From Chitinophagaceae bacterium (GTDB lineage: Bacteria > Bacteroidota > Bacteroidia > Chitinophagales > Chitinophagaceae): a stretch of 41,856 nt of DNA. Positions 27,614 to 36,523 of this stretch are shown here, in pieces. Under the pieces are notes generated by a model. That model was not told the origin of the DNA and ran no database searches. It saw nothing but the letters and a program-made list of their open reading frames with translations. Position numbers and translations under genes: made by a program. The stretch's first letter is position 1. Each line of letters opens with the position of its first letter. Location of the stretch: the NCBI GenBank assembly GCA_947456805.1, contig CANGTN010000016.1, positions 1 to 41,856 on the forward strand, given 5' to 3'.

Positions 27614-29182
27614 ATGAGAAAAATTTCAATCATAACCTTGGTTCTTGCAGTTGTAATGATTGCCAACCAAAGTTGTACTAAAACATATTTTGATATCAAT
27701 AAAAACCCTAATAGTGTTACTTCAGGAAATGTAACCTACGATGTAGTTTTACCCGCTGCAATGAGTAATACAGGAACTATTATTGCAACACAATGGGGCT
27801 TTTTGCAAAATTGGATGGGTTACTGGGCACGTTCGGGTAGCTTTTCTGCAAACTCTGTAGAAGAAACATACAACATTACTACAGGTTTTGGTACCGGAAT
27901 TTGGTCTAATTTATTAGACAATAACTACGATTATCAAATAGTAATTGCTAAGGCAAATGAAGCAGGTGCAGGTTTTTATGAAGGCATTGGTCGTATCATG
28001 AGAGCGCACAATACTGCTTTATTGGTAGATTTATACAACAATGTTCCATATTCTCAGGCAGGTCAGGGTGCAAACGGTAACATTACCCCTGCTTATGACA
28101 ACGGCTTAACAGTGTATAAAGATTTATTCAGACAATTGGATACTGCTATTTCTTTAATAAAAGGTGCTTCTACATCTGGTCCAAATAAAGGCATTACCTC
28201 TAATGACATTATGTTTAATGGGGATAATACACTTTGGATAAAGTTAGCAAACACACTTAAATTACGTATGATTTTACACATGCACAAAGTGCCGACAAGT
28301 GAGTTTGACAGAGCAGCTGAAGTTGCTAAAATTGTAGCTGAAGGCAGTGGATATTTAGGCGCTGGTCAAAATGCTGCTGTTAATCCTGGTTATGCACAGG
28401 ACAGACCAAACCCATTCTATAATTTATATATTAAAGATGCAGCTGGTAATGCAACCTCAAGCAGCAGATACTATGCAGCAAATAAGTGGGCTATGGAGTA
28501 TTATAAATGGAATGGTGACTTAAGAAAAAATTATTTTTATGCTCCTGCCGGAGGAACCGGTTCAACCTATACAGGCGTTGATTATGGTTTGCCTCCTTCA
28601 ACAACAAATGCTTATACTTCACTATCTTTAATTGGTGCTGGTTTGGGCAAAAGCCCTACGATGGGTCAATGGATTTTGACAGGTGTAGAAAGTTTGTTTT
28701 TACAAGCTGAAGCGGCGCAAAGAGGGTTTATCAGTGGAACTGCTGCAACTTTATTATCAAGTGCAGTTGCTGAATCATTCACCTGGTTAGGTGTACCAAG
28801 TACTGTACAAACTGCTACTGCTTACTTAGCTTTTAATGCAACATATACAGATTGTGATATTGCTGCTGCTGCTGCTCCGGCTTCTGCTACTGCTACTGCT
28901 ACAGGAGATAAGAATTTTACCATTCTTTCTCAAAAAATGTTTGCACTAAATGGTATTGCTCCTTTCGAAATTTATAGTGACTGGAGAAGAACTGATATCA
29001 TTTATGGCAGTGGAAATGCAGGTTACACTCCAGGTCCGGCATTATCGGTATCTCCTGCTGTAGGAAGTAATAAAATTCCAACAAGATTGTTTTATCCTCA
29101 AAATGAGTATAATTACAATGCTGCCGCAGTTGCAGCTCAAGGAACAATTACTGCTCAATCTAAAATTTTCTGGGATCGATAA
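27614..29182 (+). CDS. SusD/RagB-family nutrient-binding lipoprotein
   Basis: A 522-residue surface lipoprotein (lipobox NQSC, Cys21) that acts as the binding lid of the SusC pore encoded just upstream. The first mature residues, KTYFDINKNPNSV, and the helical TPR-like sequence fit the SusD-like group that lacks close similarity to starch SusD. An Ala/Thr-rich insert (AAAAAPASATATATG, about residues 416-430) is encoded by repeated GCT/ACT triplets and may be length-variable. The spacing of 30 bases to SusC and 37 to the next gene supports one operon. Confidence 0.9.
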   Translation: MRKISIITLVLAVVMIANQSCTKTYFDINKNPNSVTSGNVTYDVVLPAAMSNTGTIIATQWGFLQNWMGYWARSGSFSANSVEETYNITTGFGTGIWSNLLDNNYDYQIVIAKANEAGAGFYEGIGRIMRAHNTALLVDLYNNVPYSQAGQGANGNITPAYDNGLTVYKDLFRQLDTAISLIKGASTSGPNKGITSNDIMFNGDNTLWIKLANTLKLRMILHMHKVPTSEFDRAAEVAKIVAEGSGYLGAGQNAAVNPGYAQDRPNPFYNLYIKDAAGNATSSSRYYAANKWAMEYYKWNGDLRKNYFYAPAGGTGSTYTGVDYGLPPSTTNAYTSLSLIGAGLGKSPTMGQWILTGVESLFLQAEAAQRGFISGTAATLLSSAVAESFTWLGVPSTVQTATAYLAFNATYTDCDIAAAAAPASATATATGDKNFTILSQKMFALNGIAPFEIYSDWRRTDIIYGSGNAGYTPGPALSVSPAVGSNKIPTRLFYPQNEYNYNAAAVAAQGTITAQSKIFWDR

Positions 29183-29219
29183 TTCACAAATTAATTAAGG
29201 AACAACTAAACTTTAAATC

Positions 29220-30194
29220 ATGAAAATAAATATCGCTTCACTCAGTGCTTTATTGATTTCTGCAGCAATGTTCACTAGCTGCTTGAAAGACAATGGCTTT
29301 GAAGAACAAAAATATGGCATCAAAGATCCATCTGGCGTCTCTTTGGGTATCTCATTCCCTGAATCTCCTGAAAAAGATTTTGCTATAGATGCCTTAAACA
29401 CAGCACAAACTGTTACTATGTGTAACCTAAATTTGGAGGCAGATCAGCCTGCTCCAGCTGACGTTAATGTTAATTTAGTACTAAATCCAACTTTAATATC
29501 AGCTTACAATTCAGCTAATGGTACCTCTTTGGTTAGTTTGCCAACCAGCAGATACACAATGAATATGAAAGTTAAGATACCAAAGGGTGCTAGGATGGGA
29601 GATGTAAGTATCAGCGTACCAGATGCTTCTTTAATCGATCCTACCTTGTCTTATGCAATGGGTTTATCTATCGCAAGTATTGATGAATCAGGATATACAA
29701 TTGCATCTAATTTAAAGAATATCTTGGTAAAAATCAGCGTTAAAAACAAATATGATGGCACTTATGTTTTAAAATCTAAATTGTTAGATTGGTTAAGTGG
29801 CTATGGTATTTCTAATACTCCTTTTACTTGGCCTGGTTCTACATCTAGTTATGGTTCTATTTTGATGATTACTGCAGGACCAACTAGTGTTAAAATGTTT
29901 GATGATTGGGGTTTTGGTACTTATATTCATCCAATTAGAACAACTACAGCTTGGTCAGGCTTCGGTTCTACAGAGCCTAAATTTACTTTTGATGGAACAA
30001 CAAATGCTTTAACAGCTGCAACTAATGATTTTCCAAATCCACCAAACGGCAGGGCTTTCAGAGTGAATACAGCAGTAACTACTAGCAGATGGGATCCTGT
30101 AACAAAAAATATTTATGCAGCAATTATCATGTCTCATCCAGGTAGACCAGATTTGCAAATTTTTGATACTTTGGTTTATGTAGGTCCAAGATAA
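29220..30194 (+). CDS. DUF1735-type lipoprotein of the SusCD operon
   Basis: A 324-residue lipoprotein (lipobox FTSC, Cys21). The N-terminal half (about residues 45-175) matches the DUF1735 beta-sandwich common in SusCD operons: a first strand near VSLGISFPE, a central VNVNLVLNPTLISAYNSANG segment with the typical pattern of an unfilled loop and then LPTSRYTMNMKVKIPKGAR, and a last strand. The C-terminal half is a second beta-rich domain of unknown fold. In this family such proteins sit at the cell surface and help to bind the glycan or peptide that SusCD takes up. It is the last gene before the terminator at 30224-30254. Confidence 0.82.
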   Translation: MKINIASLSALLISAAMFTSCLKDNGFEEQKYGIKDPSGVSLGISFPESPEKDFAIDALNTAQTVTMCNLNLEADQPAPADVNVNLVLNPTLISAYNSANGTSLVSLPTSRYTMNMKVKIPKGARMGDVSISVPDASLIDPTLSYAMGLSIASIDESGYTIASNLKNILVKISVKNKYDGTYVLKSKLLDWLSGYGISNTPFTWPGSTSSYGSILMITAGPTSVKMFDDWGFGTYIHPIRTTTAWSGFGSTEPKFTFDGTTNALTAATNDFPNPPNGRAFRVNTAVTTSRWDPVTKNIYAAIIMSHPGRPDLQIFDTLVYVGPR

Positions 30195-30223
30195 TACTTT
30201 AAATAAATTTATTTTATTTATAC

Positions 30224-30254
30224 AATAAGCCACACTAACTTAGTGTGGCTTATT
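30224..30254 (+). terminator. terminator of the SusCD operon
   Basis: A near-perfect 15-bp stem, AATAAGCCACACTAA with TTAGTGTGGCTTATT, with one unpaired C at the centre (effective loop 3 or more bases), followed by AATTTTAT. It lies 29 bases past the stop of the DUF1735 gene and 24 bases before the next ATG, so it separates the operon from the gene at 30279. Confidence 0.85.
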
Positions 30255-30278
30255 AATTTTATATTAAAAATTAATTCA

Positions 30279-30992
30279 ATGAAAACAATTATAGTAACAG
30301 TTTTTTGTATTACTCAATTTTCAATACTCCAATCAGCAGCTCAGGCGCTTGCATTTACCGATCCTGCACAAGCGTATAATAAATTATTGCTAGATAAAAA
30401 TGGAGATGGTACTAACATGGAAAGGGTTGGTACCTATAAAGTAAAAGGTAAATCGCTGTATTTTGGCGGCAACTTAAAAGGAACTGTATATAATAAAGAA
30501 CGCGGTTTTCCGGATGTATTGATTAACTACAATACCTACAACCAAAATGTTGATATTTACGACAATGGCAATGTACCTATCGCAACGAAAAAGTACAACG
30601 AACTCGATTCTTTTAAAGTAAACGTAAATACTAGTGATTTCAATGCCACCGTTACATTTGTTTCATCGGTGATTTTGCAGAGTAATGACAACTGTTTCTT
30701 TCAGGTAATCTCACTTGGTAAGAAATATGCTTTATATAAAAAATACCATTCCGACCTCGGAATTGTAACCGAAAACCAGTTTCAAGCAGACTTAAGACAA
30801 TTTGATTTGTTGACTGATTATTATTATTCCGAATCTGGAGTTAAAGGGATAAAAAAAATTAAACTCACCAACAATGGAATCATAAAAGAATTTAAGAATA
30901 TTAAAGATATTTCCAAAATTATAGAAGAAGGGTCATTGATGTTTAATCCCGAAGGACTTTTACTCAATGTTTTTGAAGAAATCAATAAATAG
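30279..30992 (+). CDS. hypothetical secreted protein
   Basis: A 237-residue protein with a signal peptide (MKTIIVTVFCITQFSILQSAAQA), no lipobox and no recognised family. The mature part is beta-rich, with Lys- and Tyr-rich segments (KVKGKSLYFGGNLKGTVYNK, VFEEINK at the end). The start at 30279 is chosen because the longer frame begins at a GTG inside the terminator stem. It comes after the SusCD terminator and 26 bases before the ATPase gene at 31018, so it may be cotranscribed with that gene or stand alone. A role in the SusCD system cannot be inferred from position alone. Confidence 0.7.
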   Translation: MKTIIVTVFCITQFSILQSAAQALAFTDPAQAYNKLLLDKNGDGTNMERVGTYKVKGKSLYFGGNLKGTVYNKERGFPDVLINYNTYNQNVDIYDNGNVPIATKKYNELDSFKVNVNTSDFNATVTFVSSVILQSNDNCFFQVISLGKKYALYKKYHSDLGIVTENQFQADLRQFDLLTDYYYSESGVKGIKKIKLTNNGIIKEFKNIKDISKIIEEGSLMFNPEGLLLNVFEEINK

Positions 30993-31017
30993 TCATTTTT
31001 AATTTTTCTGTTGTACC

Positions 31018-32559
31018 ATGCTCGTAAAAACCTTTGGCAGTGCGGTTTATGGCGTAGAAGCAATTACAATTACTATTGAAGTAAATGTAAGCAGTGGCCA
31101 AAATTATTATATCGTAGGACTACCCGATAATGCAGTTAAAGAAAGTTTACAACGCGTTGAAGCAGCTATAAAAACCAATAACTACGAAATGCCACGCACC
31201 AAATTGGTGGTAAATCTTGCTCCTGCAGATATTAAAAAATCAGGCAGCGCATTTGACTTGCCCATTGCAATTGGTGTTTTGGGTGCTACAGATCAACTTG
31301 AAAATACGGACTTATTGAAGGATTACTTAATCATGGGAGAATTAAGTCTAGATGGAACTATACAATCCATCAAAGGTGCTTTGCCTATTGCCATTCAGGC
31401 AAGAAAAGAAGGTTACAAAGGATTGATTATTCCCAAAGCAAATGCAAGAGAAGCGGGTATGGTAAACAATCTCACCGTTTATGGTGTAGAACATTTGAAT
31501 GAGGTAGTTGCTTTTTTTAATAATACGGAGTCTTTGCAACCTATAGTTGTAAATACAAGAGAAGAATTTTTTGCCAATCAATACGAATTTGATTTTGACT
31601 TTAGCGATGTTAAAGGACAAGAAAATATTAAACGAGCTTTAGAAATTGCAGCAGCTGGTGGTCACAATGCAATCCTAATAGGACCCCCAGGAGCCGGGAA
31701 AACCATGCTGGCAAAGCGTTTACCAACAATTTTACCTCCATTGAGTTTACAAGAAGCATTGGAAACAACAAAAATTCATAGTGTTGCAGGGAAGTTACCG
31801 GAGAATAGTTCATTGATTAGTAAACGCCCATTCAGAAGCCCACATCATACAGTTAGTGATGCAGCTTTAGTTGGTGGGGGTGGTGTTCCTCAGCCGGGTG
31901 AAATTTCTTTGGCACACAATGGTGTTTTGTTTTTGGACGAATTACCTGAGTTTAAAAAAACGGTATTAGAGGTAATGCGTCAACCAATGGAAGAACGAAT
32001 GGTAACCATTAGTCGAGCAAAATTAGCATTAGATTTTCCGGCAAATTTTATGTTGATTGCAAGTATGAATCCTTGCCCATGTGGGTTTTACAATCATCCA
32101 GAAAAAGAATGTACTTGCCCAGCCGGAGCGGTACAAAAATATTTACACAAAATCAGTGGTCCGCTATTAGACAGAATTGATTTGCATGTAGAAGTAACCC
32201 CTGTTGCTTTCAATGAATTGAGCAATACTAAAAATGGTGAAAATTCAGCAACCATTCGTGAAAGAGTGATTGCTGCAAGAGCAATACAAACGGAACGTTA
32301 TAAAGCACAATTGGGTATTTATTCCAATGCACAAATGAGCAGTAAAACATTACGGGAAATTTGTGCGATTGATAATATTGGCGAAACATTATTGAAGAGA
32401 GCAATGGAAAAATTAAATCTTAGTGCAAGGGCTTACGATAGAATATTGAAGGTAAGCAGAACCATTGCTGATTTAGCTGCAAGTGAAAAAATAAAACCCG
32501 AGCATCTGGCTGAGGCCATTCACTACAGAAGCTTAGACAGAGAGGGCTGGGCGGGATAA
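31018..32559 (+). CDS. ComM/YifB-family Mg-chelatase-like AAA ATPase
   Basis: A 513-residue protein of the YifB/ComM family, a hexameric helicase that supports branch migration in natural transformation in some bacteria. The N-terminal Lon-protease-like domain has KTFGSAVYGVEAITITIEV and VNLAPADIKKSGSAFDLPIA. The AAA module has Walker A GPPGAGKTMLAKRLP (about residue 220), Walker B GVLFLDELPEF and a RSPHHTVSDAALVGGG segment. A cysteine-rich insert (CPCGFYNHPEKECTC) and the Mg_chelatase_C region (RAYDRILKVSRTIADL) complete the family pattern. With dprA in the same window it suggests, but does not prove, a transformation-competent organism. Confidence 0.93.
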   Translation: MLVKTFGSAVYGVEAITITIEVNVSSGQNYYIVGLPDNAVKESLQRVEAAIKTNNYEMPRTKLVVNLAPADIKKSGSAFDLPIAIGVLGATDQLENTDLLKDYLIMGELSLDGTIQSIKGALPIAIQARKEGYKGLIIPKANAREAGMVNNLTVYGVEHLNEVVAFFNNTESLQPIVVNTREEFFANQYEFDFDFSDVKGQENIKRALEIAAAGGHNAILIGPPGAGKTMLAKRLPTILPPLSLQEALETTKIHSVAGKLPENSSLISKRPFRSPHHTVSDAALVGGGGVPQPGEISLAHNGVLFLDELPEFKKTVLEVMRQPMEERMVTISRAKLALDFPANFMLIASMNPCPCGFYNHPEKECTCPAGAVQKYLHKISGPLLDRIDLHVEVTPVAFNELSNTKNGENSATIRERVIAARAIQTERYKAQLGIYSNAQMSSKTLREICAIDNIGETLLKRAMEKLNLSARAYDRILKVSRTIADLAASEKIKPEHLAEAIHYRSLDREGWAG

Positions 32560-32562
32560 TTA

Positions 32563-33273
32563 TTAATCTTCCAAGTGAATAGAAATTGTAATCATACGAG
32601 ATTGCAACTTGTCAAAAACGCTACTATACTTTAATGCCGGGTCTCTACTATGAATATTAGATATTCCATAACTATATTTAATTTCTGGAGAAAAAGTAAC
32701 AAAGGGTAAATAAAAATTAAATCCAATTCCGGCTTCCAATGCAAAATCATTCGTTTTTAATTTTACCAAATCTTCGGCATTTCTTGCTGTAGAATTACTA
32801 GCCAAGTCGATATCAAATTTTGCGCCGGCCAAAATATACGTTCTGAAATTATTAATTCTATCCGAATTAAATTTTACATGAAATGGAAAACTTACAATGG
32901 TAGATTGTAAATTCTTCTTCTCTACTCTTAATGGGTAATTGACATTATAGGTAAAATATTTTGCTCCGCCAATAATGAGTTGTGGGTTGGCCCTGAATTC
33001 AAAATATTTATTGATTTTTAAAGTTCCCAATAAACCTAAAGCAATACCACCACTTGCTCCGGGTTCAGCACTCATGATGCTGTCATCAGCTAAAAATTTT
33101 GGATGTTTTGTTCCAGTAAGATAGCTGCTGTTATAGGCTAAAGTCATCCCAAAATAATACGGCATATCATCATGGTCAGGACGATTCAAGTCTCTGTATT
33201 GTGCGTGTAATGTTGTAGTTAAAAAAACAAAACAAGCTATTGGTATTATTTGCTTCCGCAATAAATGGTACAT
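32563..33273 (-). CDS. porT: PorT-family protein, probable type IX secretion component
   Basis: A 236-residue exported protein with signal peptide (MYHLLRKQIIPIACFVFLTTTLHAQ) and an outer-membrane beta-barrel-like pattern typical of the PorT family: YYFGMTLAYNSSYL, IALGLLGTLKINKYFEFRANPQLIIGG, ETFPFHVKF-like strands and a SPEIKYSYGISNI segment at the C-terminus. PorT is needed for type IX secretion and, in flavobacteria, gliding. Many PorT genes lie directly after ubiE, as here. The PorT start lies inside the ubiE reading frame (28-base overlap), so it is probably translated from the ubiE mRNA. Confidence 0.8.
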   Translation of the reverse strand: MYHLLRKQIIPIACFVFLTTTLHAQYRDLNRPDHDDMPYYFGMTLAYNSSYLTGTKHPKFLADDSIMSAEPGASGGIALGLLGTLKINKYFEFRANPQLIIGGAKYFTYNVNYPLRVEKKNLQSTIVSFPFHVKFNSDRINNFRTYILAGAKFDIDLASNSTARNAEDLVKLKTNDFALEAGIGFNFYLPFVTFSPEIKYSYGISNIHSRDPALKYSSVFDKLQSRMITISIHLED

Positions 33274-33989
33274 ATGCCTAAACTTAGTTTTTTTAAATAA
33301 GTATTTTTGAAACCAGCATCATGCATGATGCTTAAAAAATTTTTTCCCTCCGGAAATGCTTGAATTGAGCCATTAAGGTATTGATAAGCATCTTTATTTT
33401 TTGCAAACAATTTCCCAAAATTTGGCGCAATTACATTCATGTACAGAGAATAAATACTTTTAAATCCGGGTTGAGTCGGTTTACTAAATTCTAAAACAAC
33501 CGCTTTGCCGCCCGGTTTCAGTACCCTGTACATATCTTGTAAACCTTGTGTAAGATTTTCAAAATTACGTACTCCAAATGCAACAGTAATGGCATCAAAA
33601 GTATTATCTGGGAAGTTTATTTTTTCGCTATCACCGGTTTGTAATTCAATAGTTTCATTCAAACCAAGGGTGCTGATTTTTTTTCTGCCAAAATCCAACA
33701 TGCCTTCGCTAATATCAATACCAATAATTTTTTTTGGCTGTAATAATTTTTGGGTAAGAATGGCAACATCCGCCGTGCCTGTGGCAACATCCAAAATATA
33801 CTGCGGTTGTATATCTTTCAATTGTCTGATTGCTTTTTTCCTCCAGCCAATATCTATTCCGGCACTTAAAAATCTGTTTAAGAAGTCATAACGAAAGGCA
33901 ATGTCATTAAACATAGATGCCACTTGCTGTTTTTTACTCAAACTACTCGCATTATCCGGAACGATTGTATCATGTGCAAACTTACTCAT
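33246..33989 (-). CDS. ubiE: demethylmenaquinone methyltransferase (UbiE/MenG)
   Basis: A SAM-dependent methyltransferase, 247 residues from MSKFAHD (33989), that performs the last step of menaquinone synthesis. Family motifs are present: VASMFNDIAFRYDFLNRFLS, the SAM-binding VATGTADVAILTQ, IGIDISEGMLDFGRKK, the DAITVAFGVRNFENL and YRVLKPGGKAVVLEFSKP segments. The longest frame starts at a TTG three codons earlier; the ATG is preferred, and a -7-like box (TATCTTCG on the minus strand, 34006-33999) lies nine bases before it. It overlaps the start of PorT by 28 bases. Confidence 0.95.
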   Translation of the reverse strand: MSKFAHDTIVPDNASSLSKKQQVASMFNDIAFRYDFLNRFLSAGIDIGWRKKAIRQLKDIQPQYILDVATGTADVAILTQKLLQPKKIIGIDISEGMLDFGRKKISTLGLNETIELQTGDSEKINFPDNTFDAITVAFGVRNFENLTQGLQDMYRVLKPGGKAVVLEFSKPTQPGFKSIYSLYMNVIAPNFGKLFAKNKDAYQYLNGSIQAFPEGKNFLSIMHDAGFKNTYLKKLSLGICTIYCGSK

Positions 33990-34134
33990 ACGTAACAACG
34001 AAGATAAGCATTGCTTGGTTTTAGCTGCTTTTGTTTGCAGTAGTTATTGAAAATAGTTGTTTCGATACAACAACACTTATTACTTGCAACTTACTACCTA
34101 CAACTTAAAAAAAGCCGATTATCTTCGTATCCGA

Positions 34135-35061
34135 ATGAAGGCATTAATTTATAAATCTACGGGCAGCTGGTATATTACCAAATCAGAAACTGGTAAGTTG
34201 TATAATGCACGTATTAAAGGCGTTTTAAAAATTGATGGCATAACCTCTACCAATCCAATTGCAGTTGGTGATGAAGTGGATATGGAATTGGAAAATGAAT
34301 TAGAAGATACAACCACTATCACAAAAATTCATGAACGAAAAAATTATGTTGCCCGTCAATCTCCGCACAACAAACACCAACATCATATCATTGCAAGTAA
34401 TTTAGATCAAAGTTTGTTATTTGCAACTTTAAAAGAACCCAAAACATCAACCGGTTTTATTGATCGGTTTTTAGTGGCTTGTGAAATGTTTCATATTCCG
34501 GCTATTCTTGTTTTTAATAAAGCTGATGTTTACCGACAAAAAGAATTGGAGAAGTTTGAAGAAATAAAAGCCAATTATGAAGCAATTGGTTACACTGTAA
34601 TTTTAGCAAGCGTTCAAAATAATTTAGGCATTGATGCAATTAAAAATTTACTAAAAGATAAAACTACTTTGTTAAGCGGACATAGCGGTGTTGGAAAATC
34701 TACTTTTATCAATAAACTATTTCCCGATTTGGAATTACGCACTACTGAAGTAAGCAGCTGGAGCGGCAAAGGCATGCACACCACCACTTTCGCTGAAATG
34801 TTTGATTTGCCCTTTGGTGGAAAAATTATTGATACACCGGGTATCCGAGAACTTGGACTTACAGGATTGACAAAGCAAGAGTTGAGTGGTTATTTTCCTG
34901 AAATGAAAGCCTTAATTAATGAATGTCAGTTTAATAATTGTATGCACATAAATGAAGTGGATTGTGCTATAAAAATTGCTGTGAACGAAGGTGCAATTGC
35001 AATTGACAGATATGTGAGCTATATGAATATCCTGGATACAATCGTTGATAAAAAATATTAA
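34135..35061 (+). CDS. rsgA: ribosome small-subunit-dependent GTPase A
   Basis: A circularly permuted GTPase (308 residues) that checks late maturation of the 30S ribosomal subunit. The N-terminal OB-fold is about residues 1-75. The permuted G motifs follow in the order G4 VFNKADVY, G1 GHSGVGKSTFINK, G2-like TTTFAEM and G3 DTPGIRELG. A C-terminal zinc site is formed by ECQFNNCMHINEVDC. The longest frame adds 26 residues at the N-terminus, but MKALIYKSTG fits the family start. A -7-like box (TATCTTCG, 34120-34127) lies seven bases before it. It is convergent to the small lipoprotein at 35058 with a 4-base overlap. Confidence 0.95.
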   Translation: MKALIYKSTGSWYITKSETGKLYNARIKGVLKIDGITSTNPIAVGDEVDMELENELEDTTTITKIHERKNYVARQSPHNKHQHHIIASNLDQSLLFATLKEPKTSTGFIDRFLVACEMFHIPAILVFNKADVYRQKELEKFEEIKANYEAIGYTVILASVQNNLGIDAIKNLLKDKTTLLSGHSGVGKSTFINKLFPDLELRTTEVSSWSGKGMHTTTFAEMFDLPFGGKIIDTPGIRELGLTGLTKQELSGYFPEMKALINECQFNNCMHINEVDCAIKIAVNEGAIAIDRYVSYMNILDTIVDKKY

Positions 35062-35264
35062 CTACCAAATTTGCCCATTTTATAAGCAGGAGCTTTGGGT
35101 GTTTTTTTATCCCCCCTTAATAATTTTTCTGCGCCAACATTTTTCCCATTACTTGGGCAACCATTTTTATTTGCACCACCACCAAAAATACTTTGTAATA
35201 AACTGCATGAGCTTAATGTAATTAGTACAACTAGAATTACAATGATTTGCTTTAATGATTTCAA
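35058..35264 (-). CDS. small lipoprotein, 68 residues
   Basis: A signal peptide with lipobox LSSC (Cys20) and a short, Gly/Lys-rich mature part (GCPSNGKNVGAEKLLRGDKK). I recall this segment from small lipoproteins in other Bacteroidota, though no function is known. The start codon is TTG (35264-35262). A -7-like box (CATCTTTG on the minus strand, 35293-35286) lies about 20 bases upstream. The stop overlaps the convergent rsgA by 4 bases. The 160 bases between it and the next gene hold nothing recognisable. Confidence 0.75.
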   Translation of the reverse strand: MKSLKQIIVILVVLITLSSCSLLQSIFGGGANKNGCPSNGKNVGAEKLLRGDKKTPKAPAYKMGKFGS

Positions 35265-35427
35265 TACTTCAGTTTTTGGATACTACAAAGATGATGAAAA
35301 TTATTTACGAAAAAATATTTTTACGACTGTAACATAAAATGTTTTTAAAAGTTGTCGGTTTTCTGAATATCAATCACGATAAGGGTTTTAAGATTTTTTT
35401 CTATTTGCAAGTTATTATAGGAAGAAA

Positions 35428-35961
35428 TTATTTTTTGGCTTCATTGTACGCATCAAACCAACTTGCATATTTTACATAATTATTGGCAATGCGGTTAATC
35501 TCTCCGCTAATTAGGTTTTCAGAAATATCTTTTACTTTTTTTGCAGGCACTCCGGCATAAATACTTCCGGCTTCTACAATTGTTCCTTCCAGCAATACAG
35601 CCCCTGCAGCAACAATACTATTACTATGTATTTCGCATCTGTCCATCACAATACTGCCCATGCCAATCAACACATTGTCGTGTATCGTGCACCCATGTAC
35701 CAATGCATTGTGCCCGATAGAAACATTATTTCCAATCACAGTTGCATTTTTTTCGTAAGTACAATGTATCACAGCGCCATCTTGTACATTCACTTTATTG
35801 CCCATTTTAATAAAGTTGACATCGCCACGAATGACTGCATTAAACCAGATACTGCAATCGTCTCCCATCGCTACATCGCCTATGATTGTTGCATTTGGAG
35901 CAATAAAACAGTTTTCGCCAAAAGATGGAGTTTTGTCTAGTATGGTTAAGATGTAGGACAT
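35428..35961 (-). CDS. gamma-carbonic-anhydrase-like hexapeptide-repeat protein
   Basis: A 177-residue left-handed beta-helix protein of the YrdA/PaaY/CaiE group of gamma carbonic anhydrases. Hexapeptide repeats run through most of the sequence (NATIIGDVAMGDDCSIWFNAVIRGD, NKVNVQDGAVIHC, NNVSIGHNALVHGCTIHDNVLIGMG). The His residues expected to bind zinc are at HC after AVI, GHNALVHG and nearby. The C-terminal helix begins after YAGVPAKKV. Cytoplasmic trimer in known relatives; whether it acts as a carbonic anhydrase, a thioesterase-like or other enzyme cannot be told. It is divergent from the four-helix-bundle gene. Confidence 0.9.
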   Translation of the reverse strand: MSYILTILDKTPSFGENCFIAPNATIIGDVAMGDDCSIWFNAVIRGDVNFIKMGNKVNVQDGAVIHCTYEKNATVIGNNVSIGHNALVHGCTIHDNVLIGMGSIVMDRCEIHSNSIVAAGAVLLEGTIVEAGSIYAGVPAKKVKDISENLISGEINRIANNYVKYASWFDAYNEAKK

Positions 35962-35985
35962 TGGTTTAAGTTGACAGATTTTTGG

Positions 35986-36000
35986 ATGACAGATGACAGG
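35986..36000 (+). repeat. left inverted repeat of a possible small element
   Basis: ATGACAGATGACAGG. Its reverse complement matches CCTCTGTTATCTGTCAT at 36524-36540 with one base change and two extra bases. The two bracket the four-helix-bundle gene. Confidence 0.6.
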
Positions 36001-36042
36001 ATTACTATTTCAAATGTAACTTTATCTTTCATAAAAATTGTT

Positions 36043-36408
36043 ATGACCAACTATAAAAATTTGTTGGCTTGGCAAAAAGCCATGCTTTTGGTTAAAGAGA
36101 TTTATACTGTTACCAAACTTTATCCTAAAGAAGAATTGTTTGCATTAACCTCACAAACAAAACGGGCTGCTGTTTCTATTCCAAGTAATATTGCAGAAGG
36201 GTGTGGCAGAAAATCAAAAAAAGATACGAGTCATTTTTTATACATTTCAAGAGGATCATTGTATGAATTAGAAACGCATTTAAATATTGCTGTAATGATT
36301 GAAATTTTATCAGAAGCATCTTTTCAAAAAATTATATTAATATTAGATGAGTGTTTAAAAATTTTAAACGGCTTAATTCGCAGATATGAAAATGATGATT
36401 TAAAATGA
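36043..36408 (+). CDS. four-helix-bundle protein (S23/TIGR02436 type)
   Basis: A 121-residue helical protein of the family first described as '23S rRNA intervening sequence protein'. The start MTNYKNLLAWQKAMLLVKEIY, then TKLYPKEELFALTSQTKRAAVSIPSNIAEG and HFLYISRGSLYELETHL are typical. Related Avd proteins act in diversity-generating retroelements, but no reverse transcriptase is nearby. The start at 36043 is preferred over an in-frame ATG 24 codons earlier, which lies in the inverted-repeat region. The gene is bracketed by inverted repeats (35986-36000, 36524-36540), and a remnant of a second copy lies just downstream. This suggests a small mobile or repeat-associated unit. Function is unknown. 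Confidence 0.9.
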   Translation: MTNYKNLLAWQKAMLLVKEIYTVTKLYPKEELFALTSQTKRAAVSIPSNIAEGCGRKSKKDTSHFLYISRGSLYELETHLNIAVMIEILSEASFQKIILILDECLKILNGLIRRYENDDLK

Positions 36409-36460
36409 AAATAACTTTTATGAAACCTCTGTCATATAGTGACTTTAAATATTTAATAAA

Positions 36461-36505
36461 CTAAACGAGTTAATAAGTAGATATGAAAATGATGACTTAA
36501 AATAA
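36461..36505 (+). pseudogene. 3' remnant of a second four-helix-bundle gene
   Basis: Fourteen codons and a TAA encode LNELISRYENDDLK, against LNGLIRRYENDDLK at the end of the intact gene. Of the 14 codons several differ only silently, and the stops differ (TGA versus TAA). The similarity continues about 30 bases past both stops. So it is a diverged copy rather than a simple recent duplication, left by deletion or recombination. Confidence 0.7.
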
Positions 36506-36523
36506 AAATAACTTTTTATGAAA

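Noticed and set aside
24476-30194. Calling the SusCD region a polysaccharide utilisation locus
   Set aside because: There is no glycoside hydrolase, lyase or esterase within the window, so the substrate class is open.
36043-36408. Diversity-generating retroelement because of the Avd-like four-helix bundle
   Set aside because: No reverse transcriptase, template repeat or variable repeat pair is present; the protein fits the stand-alone S23-type family.
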